Assembly: GCF_006442795.2 (NCBI RefSeq)
Contig: NZ_CP083956.1
Location: 5,371,501-5,435,500 of the forward strand
Source of the DNA: Mesorhizobium sp. B1-1-8
GTDB taxonomy: Bacteria > Pseudomonadota > Alphaproteobacteria > Rhizobiales > Rhizobiaceae
Direction: 5' to 3'
Length of the DNA: 64,000 nt
Positions 1 to 10,039 of this stretch are shown here, piece after piece. Position 1 is the stretch's first letter. Each line of letters opens with the position of its first letter. The notes below the pieces were generated by a model, which made no database searches, was not told the DNA's origin, and was given only the letters and a program-made list of their open reading frames with translations. Both the position numbers and the translations under genes were made by a program.

Positions 1-99
1 CCGGCAACTCAAAGCAAATCGACCTTAAAATCGCGTTATAGTATTAGCGAGATTGCGCTTTGCCTTGACGCGGACCGATAAGCGTTCCCCAATCCCAGC

Positions 100-1665
100 A
101 TGAGTGAAGCAGGAAGCGAATCGCGCAGCAACGCCACCGAATATACGGTGAGCGAGATTTCCGGCGCGCTGAAGCGCACCGTCGAGGACGCGTTCGGCAA
201 TGTGCGCGTGCGCGGCGAGATCTCCGGCTATCGCGGGCCGCATTCCTCCGGCCACGCCTATTTCGCGCTGAAGGACGACCGGGCTCGCATCGACGCCGTG
301 GTGTGGAAGACCACGATGAGCCGGCTGAAATTCCGCCCCGAGGAAGGGATGGAAGTGATCGCCAGCGGCAAGCTGACGACCTATCCCGGCAAATCCAACT
401 ACCAGATCGTCATCGACAATCTGGAGCCGGCGGGCGCCGGCGCGCTGATGGCGCTCCTGGAAGAGCGCAAGCGCCGGCTGCAGGCCGAAGGGCTGTTCGA
501 TGCCGGCCGCAAGCGGCGGCTGCCGTTCATGCCGCGGGTGATCGGCGTCATCACCTCGCCGACCGGCTCGGTGATCCGCGACATCATCCACCGCATCAAG
601 GACCGCTTTCCGCTCACAGTGCTGGTCTGGCCGGTCCGGGTGCAGGGCGAGACGGCGGGCCGGGAAGTGACGGCCGCCGTCAATGGCTTCAACGCGCTGG
701 AATGGGCCGGGCCGATCCGCCAGCCCGACCTTTTGATCGTGGCGCGCGGCGGCGGCAGCCTCGAAGACCTGTGGGGCTTCAACGACGAGGCGCTGGCGCG
801 CGCGGTCGCGGATTCCCGCATCCCGGTGATCTCGGCAGTCGGCCACGAGACGGACTGGACGCTGGTCGACTTCGCCGCCGACATGCGGGCGCCGACGCCG
901 ACCGGCGCTGCCGAGATGGCAGTGCCGGTCAAGGCGGAGCTCGAAGCGACGCTGGCAAGCCTCGGCGCACGGCTCAATGCCTGTGCCTCGCGCCATCTCG
1001 AGCGCAAGCGCCAGGCAGTGCGTGCGGCCGCGCGGGCACTGCCCTCGCCCGACCAGCTGCTGGCCCTGCCGCGCCGCCGCTTCGACGACGCGACCAGCCG
1101 CCTCGGACGAGGGCTGACGGTCAATATCGAGCGCAAGAGGGCAACGCTGGAGCGGCAGCGGCTGACGCCGGCAACCTTGTCGCGGCGCCTCAACGAGGCG
1201 CGCACGCTGACGGGCCGCGACATCGCCCGCGCGCGGGCGGCCTTCTTTGCGATCGTACGGCAGGGGCGTGCACGCTTCGAGCGAACGTCGGTGCGACTGT
1301 CGCCCGCGCCGATCGCCAGGCGGCAGAAGGCGCAGGCCGACACGCTGGCCGGGCTGACGCGCAGGCAGGACCAGGCACTGGCGCGGCGGCTGGACCGCCT
1401 GCGCGCGGCGCTGACCCAGGCGGACCGGCTGCTCGCCACGCTGTCGCACAAGGCGGTGCTGGCGCGCGGCTTCGCGCTGGTCAAGGACGTTGACGGCTCG
1501 GTCATCAAGCGGGTCGCGGATCTGGCGCCGGGTGCCGCCCTGCAGCTGGAATTCGCCGACGGCAATGCCGATGCCATCGCCACCAGCGGCGGCGCGCGGC
1601 CGAAACTGGCCGCCAAGCCGCCAGTCAGGACCAAGGACCCGGGCAACCAGGGCTCACTGTTCTGA
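100..1665 (+). CDS. xseA: Exodeoxyribonuclease VII large subunit
   Basis: Large catalytic subunit of exonuclease VII, a cytoplasmic nuclease that degrades single-stranded DNA to oligonucleotides together with the small XseB subunit. The 521-residue product starts with the OB-fold DNA-binding region (roughly residues 12-110, with [16 protein letters not shown] and [19 protein letters not shown]), followed by the nuclease core with [16 protein letters not shown], the glycine-rich [17 protein letters not shown] and [19 protein letters not shown] long Arg/Ala-rich helical region follows, as in the family, and the C-terminus GNQGSLF is typical. The length fits full-length alphaproteobacterial XseA. 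The ATG at 100 fits the family N-terminus, though the Shine-Dalgarno is weak. xseB is not in the window. Confidence 0.96.
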   Translation: MSEAGSESRSNATEYTVSEISGALKRTVEDAFGNVRVRGEISGYRGPHSSGHAYFALKDDRARIDAVVWKTTMSRLKFRPEEGMEVIASGKLTTYPGKSNYQIVIDNLEPAGAGALMALLEERKRRLQAEGLFDAGRKRRLPFMPRVIGVITSPTGSVIRDIIHRIKDRFPLTVLVWPVRVQGETAGREVTAAVNGFNALEWAGPIRQPDLLIVARGGGSLEDLWGFNDEALARAVADSRIPVISAVGHETDWTLVDFAADMRAPTPTGAAEMAVPVKAELEATLASLGARLNACASRHLERKRQAVRAAARALPSPDQLLALPRRRFDDATSRLGRGLTVNIERKRATLERQRLTPATLSRRLNEARTLTGRDIARARAAFFAIVRQGRARFERTSVRLSPAPIARRQKAQADTLAGLTRRQDQALARRLDRLRAALTQADRLLATLSHKAVLARGFALVKDVDGSVIKRVADLAPGAALQLEFADGNADAIATSGGARPKLAAKPPVRTKDPGNQGSLF

Positions 1666-1832
1666 GGATTGGATGAGCAGCCACGATCCGCATCATCGCA
1701 CGCTGTCGGGCAAGCCGCGGCTGTGTTCATTCGGGGTCGCGCTCGACGGCACGCCCTGCCGCTTCAATGCCGGACACCAGCTCGGCTATTTGTAGGGAAT
1801 TACTGGCCTTTCCGGCTTATGCCGGAAAATCG

Positions 1833-2087
1833 TCACTTGGACGGCTTGTCCGTCGTCGTGTCGCGTTCGCTCTCCTCGGCAGCTTCCTCGAGACGCGAGG
1901 CGATCAGCTCCTGAATATCGCCGACTTCTTCCTGGATGTCCTCAAGCGGAATGCCTTCTTCGGCAGCCTTGGCGGCGCACTCCCTGGCGAGGGTCTCGGC
2001 CTGCTTCTCGATCCTGACCGGCGAATGCTGGCAATGGACCTTTTCGCCGATCCATCCGCGCAGGAACTCGATCGCATGTTCACTCAT
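1833..2087 (-). CDS. DUF768-like small protein
   Basis: An 84-residue acidic protein starting MSEHAIEFLRGWIGEKV, with a cysteine-containing middle (EKQAETLARECAAKA), the segment GIPLEDIQEEVGDIQELI and a charged tail. The pattern of an N-terminal FLxxW helix plus a later GI-x-xEDIxEEVGD segment resembles the DUF768 family, which I know mainly from Mesorhizobium and which has no assigned function. A good ribosome-binding site (GGGAAGAAG) precedes the ATG. It is convergent with xseA and isolated from other genes. The family call is from memory of the pattern. That it is a real gene is well supported by the start signal and composition. Confidence 0.75.
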   Translation of the reverse strand: MSEHAIEFLRGWIGEKVHCQHSPVRIEKQAETLARECAAKAAEEGIPLEDIQEEVGDIQELIASRLEEAAEESERDTTTDKPSK

Positions 2088-2110
2088 ACTGCTTCTTCCC
2101 TAGCGGCCAC

Positions 2111-2209
2111 CGCATCGGCCCGAAAATCGGAATCGATTTTCGGAAAGCACGATGCGTGAACCCAAGTTTTTAGAGCGTCCTTTGCGCGTCCAACGGACGC
2201 GCGGCGCTC
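2111..2209. repeat. Nested palindromic intergenic repeat
   Basis: Two adjacent imperfect palindromes. The first has outer arms CGCATCG (2111-2117) / CGATGCG (2150-2156) around a perfect inner 10-bp stem, CCGAAAATCG at 2120-2129 and CGATTTTCGG at 2134-2143. The second runs AGAGCG...CGCTCT (2172-2210) around GCGCGTCC (2184-2191) / GGACGCGC (2195-2202). Elements of this form, starting with AGAGCG and ending in GCTCTA, are scattered between genes in Mesorhizobium and relatives. A related element lies at 33590-33692. It may act as a transcript-end structure or be a non-autonomous mobile repeat. Confidence 0.7.
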
Positions 2210-2359
2210 TAACCCGGTTGGTAAACGTCAGCATCCCGCCAAAGGATGCATGCCCCATTCGAGCCGAGTCGGCCTCACCGGGCAAGACATCTTGCCCAAG
2301 GTCCGCACAGCCGAAGAAATGGAAAGGTTCAAGGGGCACGTTCAGATCATCGAGAATGG

Positions 2360-2436
2360 TGGTACCGTTGGCTGGGATCGAACCAGCGACCTCCGGATCC
2401 ACAATCCGGCGCTCTAACCAGCTGAGCTACAACGGC
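2360..2436 (-). tRNA. tRNA-His (anticodon GUG)
   Basis: Reading the minus strand, the cloverleaf is: acceptor GCCGUUG with CAACGGU, D-arm GCUC...GAGC, anticodon stem CCGGA/UCCGG around the loop UUGUGGA (anticodon GUG), T-arm GCUGG/CCAGC with loop UUCGAUC, discriminator A and an encoded CCA. The base before position 1 is U, so there is no encoded G-1, and the discriminator is A rather than C. This is the known alternative identity of histidine tRNA in many alphaproteobacteria, which also supports the taxonomic placement. Confidence 0.97.
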
Positions 2437-2589
2437 ACATCTGCCTGAGCAAGATCGAGGTGAAAGCTTCATTCTCCGGGATCCGCTCCGTCGTTCGGCG
2501 ATGCGTCAAATACGGGCTATCGGAATCTAATTCAAGGCCCTTAATAAGGCAAAGGACTGGTTGTCCTCATCGGCGCCGGTTTTCAGCAG

Positions 2590-2705
2590 GCAAAGAAAAG
2601 GCCGGCGGGAGGAGGTGCCGGCCTTTTCCTGTTCCGAGCCAGCGGGAGGAGGAGCTGGCTGGTCACCCCGGGAAGCGGAGGGAGGAGGTTCCGACTGCCC
2701 GGGTA
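2590..2705 (-). ncRNA. CCUCCUCCC-hairpin small RNA (alpha-r14/cuckoo type)
   Basis: On the minus strand three hairpins follow one another, each showing CCUCCUCCC in its loop. Hairpin 1 (2692-2671) has a short GGAA/UUCC stem. Hairpin 2 (2660-2637) has a perfect 7-bp AGCCAGC/GCUGGCU stem around UCCUCCUCCC. Hairpin 3 (2627-2596) has a perfect 11-bp stem around ACCUCCUCCC and is followed by UUUUCUUU, making it a Rho-independent terminator. The loop motif is complementary to Shine-Dalgarno sequences. This arrangement is the hallmark of the alpha-r14 / cuckoo (CcsR-like) RNAs of alphaproteobacteria. It lies about 100 nt downstream of the phasin gene in the same orientation, so it could be processed from that mRNA or made from its own promoter. 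I could not identify a convincing promoter. Confidence 0.78.
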
Positions 2706-2786
2706 TCTGTATTCACAACCCTATCGCACATCTATTTGTCTGATAAAATGCGACGTTTTGATGCGGCTTCGGGTTGTGCGTAAAAA

Positions 2787-3248
2787 TCAGGCCGCCTTGG
2801 CGTCCTTCATGGCCTTCTCGAAGGCGGTCTTGGCCGGCTTGGAGACGTCCTCGACCGCCTTGGAGGCAACCGTCTGGAGCTCCTTGGCCTGCTCGACAGC
2901 CATTTCGACACGCTTGCGCAGGAAGGCAGTCTGCAGCTCGACGACTTCCGACAGCGTCTTGGCGCCGATCAGGGCTTCGAGATGCGAGAAATTGGCCTCG
3001 GCATTGGCGCGCATAACAGCGATGGTCTTGAGCGAGAGATCGCTGGAAACGGTCTTGGCGGTCTCGAAGGTCGACTCCAGAACCTTCTGGGTCTCTTCCG
3101 CGCCAGTCTTCAGCTTGGCATAGGCTTCCTTCGACTGCTCGACGCCCTTCTCGGCGAAAGCGCGCATCTGGTCGGTGGTCTTGGAAGCGTCGAAGCTCGG
3201 GAATTCAACGTTTTCGGCGGTCTCGGTCTTGGTGGTCGTCTTGGACAT
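2787..3248 (-). CDS. phaP: Phasin (PHB granule-associated protein)
   Basis: A 153-residue amphipathic, almost wholly helical protein starting MSKTTTKTETAENVEFPSF, with the phasin pattern: AFAEKGVEQSKEAYAKLKTG, VLESTFETAKTVSSDLSLK, a stretch on HLEALIGAKTLSEVVELQ, then AFLRKRVEMAVEQAKEL and an Ala/Lys-rich C-terminus. Phasins coat polyhydroxybutyrate granules and control their number and size. I start at 3248, where GAAAGG sits 7 nt upstream, rather than at an upstream in-frame ATG at 3293 that adds 15 unrelated residues. Repeated GCAACAT motifs lie upstream. The acetoacetyl-CoA synthetase and CbrA genes nearby fit a PHB-metabolism neighbourhood. Confidence 0.9.
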   Translation of the reverse strand: MSKTTTKTETAENVEFPSFDASKTTDQMRAFAEKGVEQSKEAYAKLKTGAEETQKVLESTFETAKTVSSDLSLKTIAVMRANAEANFSHLEALIGAKTLSEVVELQTAFLRKRVEMAVEQAKELQTVASKAVEDVSKPAKTAFEKAMKDAKAA

Positions 3249-3305
3249 TTTCCAACCTTTCAGGATAGCGGCTTTGACAGAAAGCCGTCTCATTCATGTA
3301 CTATG

Positions 3306-3360
3306 GCAACATAAAGGATTTTTTGTGCATTGCAACATCTTTGTTGCAGCGCAACATAAA
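3306..3360. promoter_or_regulatory. GCAACAT repeat cluster, putative phasin operator
   Basis: An AT-rich stretch upstream of the phasin start contains GCAACATAAA at 3306-3315 and 3351-3360, and between them a perfect inverted repeat TGCAACA (3331-3337) / TGTTGCA (3342-3348), with TGCATTGCA overlapping its left edge. The PHB-responsive repressor PhaR/AniA of other alphaproteobacteria binds TGC...GCA-rich inverted sites in phasin promoters. Assigning this cluster to PhaR is inference from position and sequence. Confidence 0.5.
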
Positions 3361-3494
3361 ATCCTTACGGCCATTAACCAAACGCCCAGAGATTTCGACC
3401 GCCTTGCAGCATGGCTTGTGGACCTTCGCACCGCGGGCTTTTATTAACAAAGCGTTAACTGAAAAATGCCCGCTCCGTGAGGGTTTGCCAGCGC

Positions 3495-6400
3495 ATGCCG
3501 CCTGAAAACTACTCCTTCCTCGACGTCGCCGTGCTCGACGCGGTCCGTCAGCGCTTTGCCGCGGGCGACGCGCTCGCCATATTGTCGGCCGACCTCGAAC
3601 AGGTGATCTGGGCCAACGGCCCGGGTGCCGCGATGTTCGGCTATCCGGACATCGAGGCGATCATCGGCGCCTCGGCGCAGCTGCCGCTGATCGCCAGGCG
3701 GCAGATCATGGCGACCAGCGGCTTTCCGGAGATCGGCAGCGACCGCGCCATCACGGTCAGGCTGGCGACCGGCATGGTGAGCCGCGCCGTCGGCTTCTTG
3801 GCCAGCGCGGTGACGATGCCGGACGGCGAAAAGGCCATCATGCTGGCGCTGCCGGCCGCGCAGACCGGTTCGCGCAGTGCTGCCGAGATCGCCGGCCGCG
3901 CCATTGGCGGCTTCACCGAGGCCGGGCATTTCATCGCCTTCGTCGATGCTCAAGGCAATGTCGAGGCGGCATCGGAGGGCTTTGCGGCGCTCGGCATCGA
4001 ACCGGAGACGCTGGCTGCCCTGGTTGCCGACGTAGCTAGCAGCGGCGACCGCATCGTCAAGCGCCTCGTTCCCGGCGCCGGGGCCACCTATCCCGCCGGC
4101 TTTGCGCAGCTGACGGACGTGCGCCACCTGCTGGTGGTGATCGACGAGGACCAGCTTGACGGCGCAGACAGCCTTGCTGACGATCGGGCTGGCGATGGTC
4201 AAAGCGGACAGGCTAGCGATGACCAGGGCGCTTTGGCGAAAAGCGCAGTGGCTGCTTCCGCAGACGAGAGCGGCGTGGCGGAACCGGTTCAGGACAACAA
4301 TCCGACAGCGCCGGCCGCGGTAGCCGGCGAAGCGGCCGTCACCGAAATTCCCGAGGACAGCAGCGCCGAACCCGCCGTCGAAGATAAGTCTTCGGGCCCG
4401 GTGGGCCAACCGGCCGAAGATGGCGGCGCTGCGCAATCCGACCATCCCGCACAGCACGACCATTGGTATTTCAACGCCGGCGGTGACGACGCCAAAAAAC
4501 CTGAACCGGAGATGCCGGCCAAGGTCGAACCGGTGCAAGGCTCGGTCGAAGACAAGGAGCTGGCTATCGCAGAGGTCGCATCATCGCACGAGCCGATGGC
4601 GCCGCGAACGATCGACCGCTCGGCGCCGCCGCTGCGTTTCGTCTGGCGCACCGACGCCGAGGGCAAGTTCAGCACTCTGTCGCCGGAGTTCGCCGACATC
4701 GTCGGCAAGCCGGCCGCCGACGTGATCGGCCGCCGCTTCAGCGATGTCGCGACGACTTTCGGCCTCGACGCCTCAGGCGAAATCGCCGGCCTGCTCGAGC
4801 GGCGCGACACCTGGTCCGGCCGCTCGGTACTGTGGCCGGTGGCCGGCACGGAGCTGAAGATCCCGGTCGATCTGGCGGCGCTGCCGGTCTATGGCCGCAG
4901 CCGCGCCTTCGAAGGTTTTCGCGGCTTCGGTGTGGCGCGCAGCGCCGACGCCGTGGTCGATCCGGAAGCGCTCGGCATGGCGCTTGTGCCCAACGGCGCA
5001 GCGCCGGCCGAGCTGGAGCGCGCGGCCGAACCGCCGCCGATCGAGCAGCCGCCGATCGAGCAGCCGGCGGGCGAGCAGCCGGCGGGCGAGCAACCGGCGG
5101 CGGAACCGCCGAAGCCTGCCGATCCGTTCCGCGGCGAGGTGCCGGCGCTGACCATCGTGCCGAAGCCGGAGCGGCGCTTTGCCGACAAGGTAATCCGGCT
5201 GGCCGAACACCGGCAGCCGGCCAACGACAAGCAGCCGGCAAGCGACAAGCAGCGGGCAACCGACAAAGGCCTGTCGGTGCTGGAACGCAGCGCCTTCCGC
5301 GAAATCGGCGAGCGGCTGCGCAAGGACAGTTCCAGCCCAACCGAGCCGCACACCCCCGAAGCTGAGCAACGCACCCCCGAAGCTGAAAAGCGGCCCGATG
5401 CGACCGCGGACGTCGATACGTCGAAGGCAACCGCGGAACAGCCGCGGACTGGCGAGGTGAAGACCGTTGAGGTGAAGACTGGCGAGGTGCAAGCCGGCGA
5501 AGCCGAGCCGGCGGCGCCCGACCTGGCAACGCCCGCTACAGAGGAAGCGAGCCGTACGCCGCCGAAGGCCGAGGCCGCTGACACCGCGGAAGCGGAGACC
5601 GAGGCGGAGGACCAGAAGGATCTGGCCCGGCTCGACGGCGTCGAAGACGCTTCCGGAGTAAGCGCCGCCCAGGGCGAAACACCGCCGGCCGTCTCGCTGC
5701 TCGACTATGCGGGGCGCGAGAAAGCGGTCGAGACGACTGGCGAAGCGCCGGTTTCCGAGCCGGACAAGATTGCGGAGACGCAGCAGGCCAGCGAGCCGAG
5801 CGAAACGCAGCCGGCCGTGGCCGAGGTGCCGGCCCCGGATGCCGGCGCGAACGACGATAGCATGACCGCCGACGATTTTCGCGATGCGGAAGACAGCGAG
5901 GATTGGGTCGATCCCGACATTGACAACAGCTCGTCCGCCATTGATCGGACAGCCGGGATGCCGGCGCCGCCTGCGGAGCGGCCGCGCTTCGAGGTGCCGC
6001 CGCTCAAGTCGGCTGGATTTGTGCCGTCCGCCTTCTCTACCGGAGAGGAGGCTGGAACTCCCGACACGTCCATCGTCGCCAGGCTGCCGGTGCCGCTGCT
6101 CATCCATTCCGGCGATATGCTGCATTACGCCAATGAGGCGTTCCTCGAGCTCACCGGCTATGATACGCTGGAGGACCTTGCCGATGCGGGCGGGCTGGGG
6201 GCGCTGTTCGCCGACCACTACGCCGACGATGGCGAGGCCGACGAAAGCGACCGTTCGCTGAAGCTGAAAACCCGCCAGGGCCAGGAATTCCCGATCGATG
6301 CGCTGCTGCGTTCGGTTCCCTGGCGCGGCGGCAAGGCGCTGATGCTGGTGGTGCGCCGCTCGGGCGAGGACGAGGCGATGCCCGCGCATTTCGGCGCGGC

Positions 6401-7556
6401 GAATGACGAGCCGACCCATCAGCCGGATGTTCCCGAGCTCAAGGCGCGCATTGCTGAAATGCGCACCATCATCGACACCGCCACGGATGGCGTGGTGCTG
6501 ATCGGCCGCGACGGCAATATCCGTTCGATCAGCCGGCCGGCGGAAGCGCTGTTCGGCTTCGACAGCGACGAGGTCGCCGGCAAGCCTTTTGCCTCGCTGT
6601 TCGCCATCGAGAGCCAGCGCGCGGCGCGCGACTATCTCAGCGGTCTTTCCGAGCCCGGCGTAGCGAGCGTCTTGAATGACGGCCGCGAGGTCATTGGCCG
6701 CGAGTCTCAAGGGCGCTTCATTCCATTGTTCATGACTATCGGCAGGCTGCCCAACGACAGCGGCTTCTGCGCGGTGGTGCGCGACATCACGCAGTGGAAG
6801 CGGGCCGAGGAAGACCTCACCCAGGCGCGCGCCGTGGCCGAGCGCGCCTCCTCGCAGAAGACGGATTTCCTCGCCCGCATCAGCCATGAGATACGCACGC
6901 CGCTCAACGCCATCATCGGCTTTTCCGAATTGATGGTCGACGAGAAGTTCGGCCCCGTGGCCAACGATCGCTACCGTGACTATCTGCGCGACATCAACCG
7001 CTCTGGCAATCACGTGCTCGATCTGGTCAACGATCTGCTCGATATCTCCAAGATCGAGGCCGGCCAGCAGGAGATGGATTACGAGGCGGTGTCGCTCAAC
7101 GACACGCTGGCCGAAACGGTGGCGATGATGCAGCCGCAGGCCAATCGCGAGCGCGTCATCATCCGTTCCAGCTTCGCCTCGCGGCTGCCGGAAGTGGTGG
7201 CGGATCTGCGCAGCGTGCGCCAGATCGCTCTCAACATCCTATCGAACGCCATCCGCTACACCCAGGCCGGCGGCCAGGTCATCGTGTCGACCGCTTACGA
7301 GGCCTCCGGCGATGTCGTCATGCGGGTGCGCGACACCGGCATCGGCATGACCCAGGCCGAGATCGAACAGGCGCTGAAGCCGTTCAAGCAGATCAATGCG
7401 CTGAAGCGCGGCCGCGGCGACGGTACCGGCCTTGGGCTGCCGCTGACCAAGGCGATGGTGGAGGCGAACCGCGCCCGTTTCATCATCACTTCGACCCCCG
7501 GCGAAGGAACGCTGGTCGAGGTCGCCTTCCCCTCGACCCGCGTGCTGGCGGAATAA
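3495..7556 (+). CDS. cbrA: Multi-PAS sensor histidine kinase, CbrA/PdhS type
   Basis: A soluble 1353-residue histidine kinase. PAS-like segments lie near residues 25-60, 380-430, 860-940 and 985-1100. A long Pro/Ala/Glu/Lys-rich low-complexity linker occupies about 490-830 and contains short tandem repeats such as EQPPIEQPAGEQPAGEQ. The C-terminal kinase core has the H box RISHEIRTPLNAIIGF with His1131, N box NILSNAIRYT near 1247, DTGIGM and GDGTGLGLPLT. The core resembles the PleC/DivJ/PdhS family. CbrA of S. meliloti and PdhS of Brucella act on DivK upstream of CtrA and so affect cell division and envelope. A phasin gene next door matches the S. meliloti order as I remember it. No transmembrane segment is visible. 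Start: ATG at 3495, preceded by GAGGG. A GTG at 3477 is possible. Confidence 0.82.
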   Translation: MPPENYSFLDVAVLDAVRQRFAAGDALAILSADLEQVIWANGPGAAMFGYPDIEAIIGASAQLPLIARRQIMATSGFPEIGSDRAITVRLATGMVSRAVGFLASAVTMPDGEKAIMLALPAAQTGSRSAAEIAGRAIGGFTEAGHFIAFVDAQGNVEAASEGFAALGIEPETLAALVADVASSGDRIVKRLVPGAGATYPAGFAQLTDVRHLLVVIDEDQLDGADSLADDRAGDGQSGQASDDQGALAKSAVAASADESGVAEPVQDNNPTAPAAVAGEAAVTEIPEDSSAEPAVEDKSSGPVGQPAEDGGAAQSDHPAQHDHWYFNAGGDDAKKPEPEMPAKVEPVQGSVEDKELAIAEVASSHEPMAPRTIDRSAPPLRFVWRTDAEGKFSTLSPEFADIVGKPAADVIGRRFSDVATTFGLDASGEIAGLLERRDTWSGRSVLWPVAGTELKIPVDLAALPVYGRSRAFEGFRGFGVARSADAVVDPEALGMALVPNGAAPAELERAAEPPPIEQPPIEQPAGEQPAGEQPAAEPPKPADPFRGEVPALTIVPKPERRFADKVIRLAEHRQPANDKQPASDKQRATDKGLSVLERSAFREIGERLRKDSSSPTEPHTPEAEQRTPEAEKRPDATADVDTSKATAEQPRTGEVKTVEVKTGEVQAGEAEPAAPDLATPATEEASRTPPKAEAADTAEAETEAEDQKDLARLDGVEDASGVSAAQGETPPAVSLLDYAGREKAVETTGEAPVSEPDKIAETQQASEPSETQPAVAEVPAPDAGANDDSMTADDFRDAEDSEDWVDPDIDNSSSAIDRTAGMPAPPAERPRFEVPPLKSAGFVPSAFSTGEEAGTPDTSIVARLPVPLLIHSGDMLHYANEAFLELTGYDTLEDLADAGGLGALFADHYADDGEADESDRSLKLKTRQGQEFPIDALLRSVPWRGGKALMLVVRRSGEDEAMPAHFGAANDEPTHQPDVPELKARIAEMRTIIDTATDGVVLIGRDGNIRSISRPAEALFGFDSDEVAGKPFASLFAIESQRAARDYLSGLSEPGVASVLNDGREVIGRESQGRFIPLFMTIGRLPNDSGFCAVVRDITQWKRAEEDLTQARAVAERASSQKTDFLARISHEIRTPLNAIIGFSELMVDEKFGPVANDRYRDYLRDINRSGNHVLDLVNDLLDISKIEAGQQEMDYEAVSLNDTLAETVAMMQPQANRERVIIRSSFASRLPEVVADLRSVRQIALNILSNAIRYTQAGGQVIVSTAYEASGDVVMRVRDTGIGMTQAEIEQALKPFKQINALKRGRGDGTGLGLPLTKAMVEANRARFIITSTPGEGTLVEVAFPSTRVLAE

Positions 7557-7587
7557 GCGCTTTCGCGCCCGGGCTCCTGCAAAGAAA

Positions 7588-7609
7588 AAGGCGTCCAACG
7601 GGACGCCTT
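7588..7609 (-). terminator. Rho-independent terminator of acetoacetyl-CoA synthetase gene
   Basis: A perfect 9-bp stem AAGGCGTCC (7588-7596) / GGACGCCTT (7601-7609) with a 4-nt loop. Read on the minus strand it is followed by TTTCTTTGC, giving a T-rich tail after the stem, about 200 nt past the stop of the acetoacetyl-CoA synthetase gene. On the plus strand it lies 30 nt after the kinase stop and could also help there, but the T-tract is weaker. Confidence 0.75.
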
Positions 7610-7816
7610 GAAATGGGATTTGCTGTCACAACGGGGGCTTGAGCGAATCTGAACCTCTAGGGGCGAGGAACGGGATTTCTCCCTCAAGTTATCCGCGACT
7701 ATCGACGCCGTCCCTTAACAACTCCTTACCGGGAGGCGAAAAAATTTACGAATGTGTACCACTCGTGAAATCTAGGTAAATTCGACCGAGAGAATTGTTT
7801 AACCATGCCGCGGCAG

Positions 7817-9775
<1,959 letters not shown>

Positions 9776-10039
9776 GATCGTTCCTCCCAGCACGTCGCGC
9801 TTGCGGCAGTTAAACGCAACGTAGCGCCTGTCGTTGTCCCAAAACCGGCGCGCAATTTCGGGCGGCGATCAGGGCGTATCGCTTATGCATAGCGCAACGC
9901 AGCAGGGCAAGATTTTGTTCGGACGCGCGATGCCGAAGCGGCGCATATGCCATCGCAGGGCCATAAAGACTTGAAAAGCGTCAGCGCTCGGTTACACCCG
10001 TCGGGCGAATTTGTCGGCAACGGAAGCATACGGGGCGAA

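Noticed and set aside
1673..1795. A 40-codon plus-strand frame after xseA, starting MSSHDPHHRTLSGKPRL
   Set aside because: GAGGATTGG precedes the ATG, so a small gene is possible, but I recognise no family and the frame is short. Not enough support to list.
2100..2402. Minus-strand 100-codon frame overlapping tRNA-His
   Set aside because: It includes tRNA and repeat sequence. The apparent protein is a by-product.
4773..7013. A 746-codon minus-strand frame inside the kinase gene
   Set aside because: The product is Arg/Leu/Gly-rich without motifs, and the plus-strand kinase has unmistakable domains.
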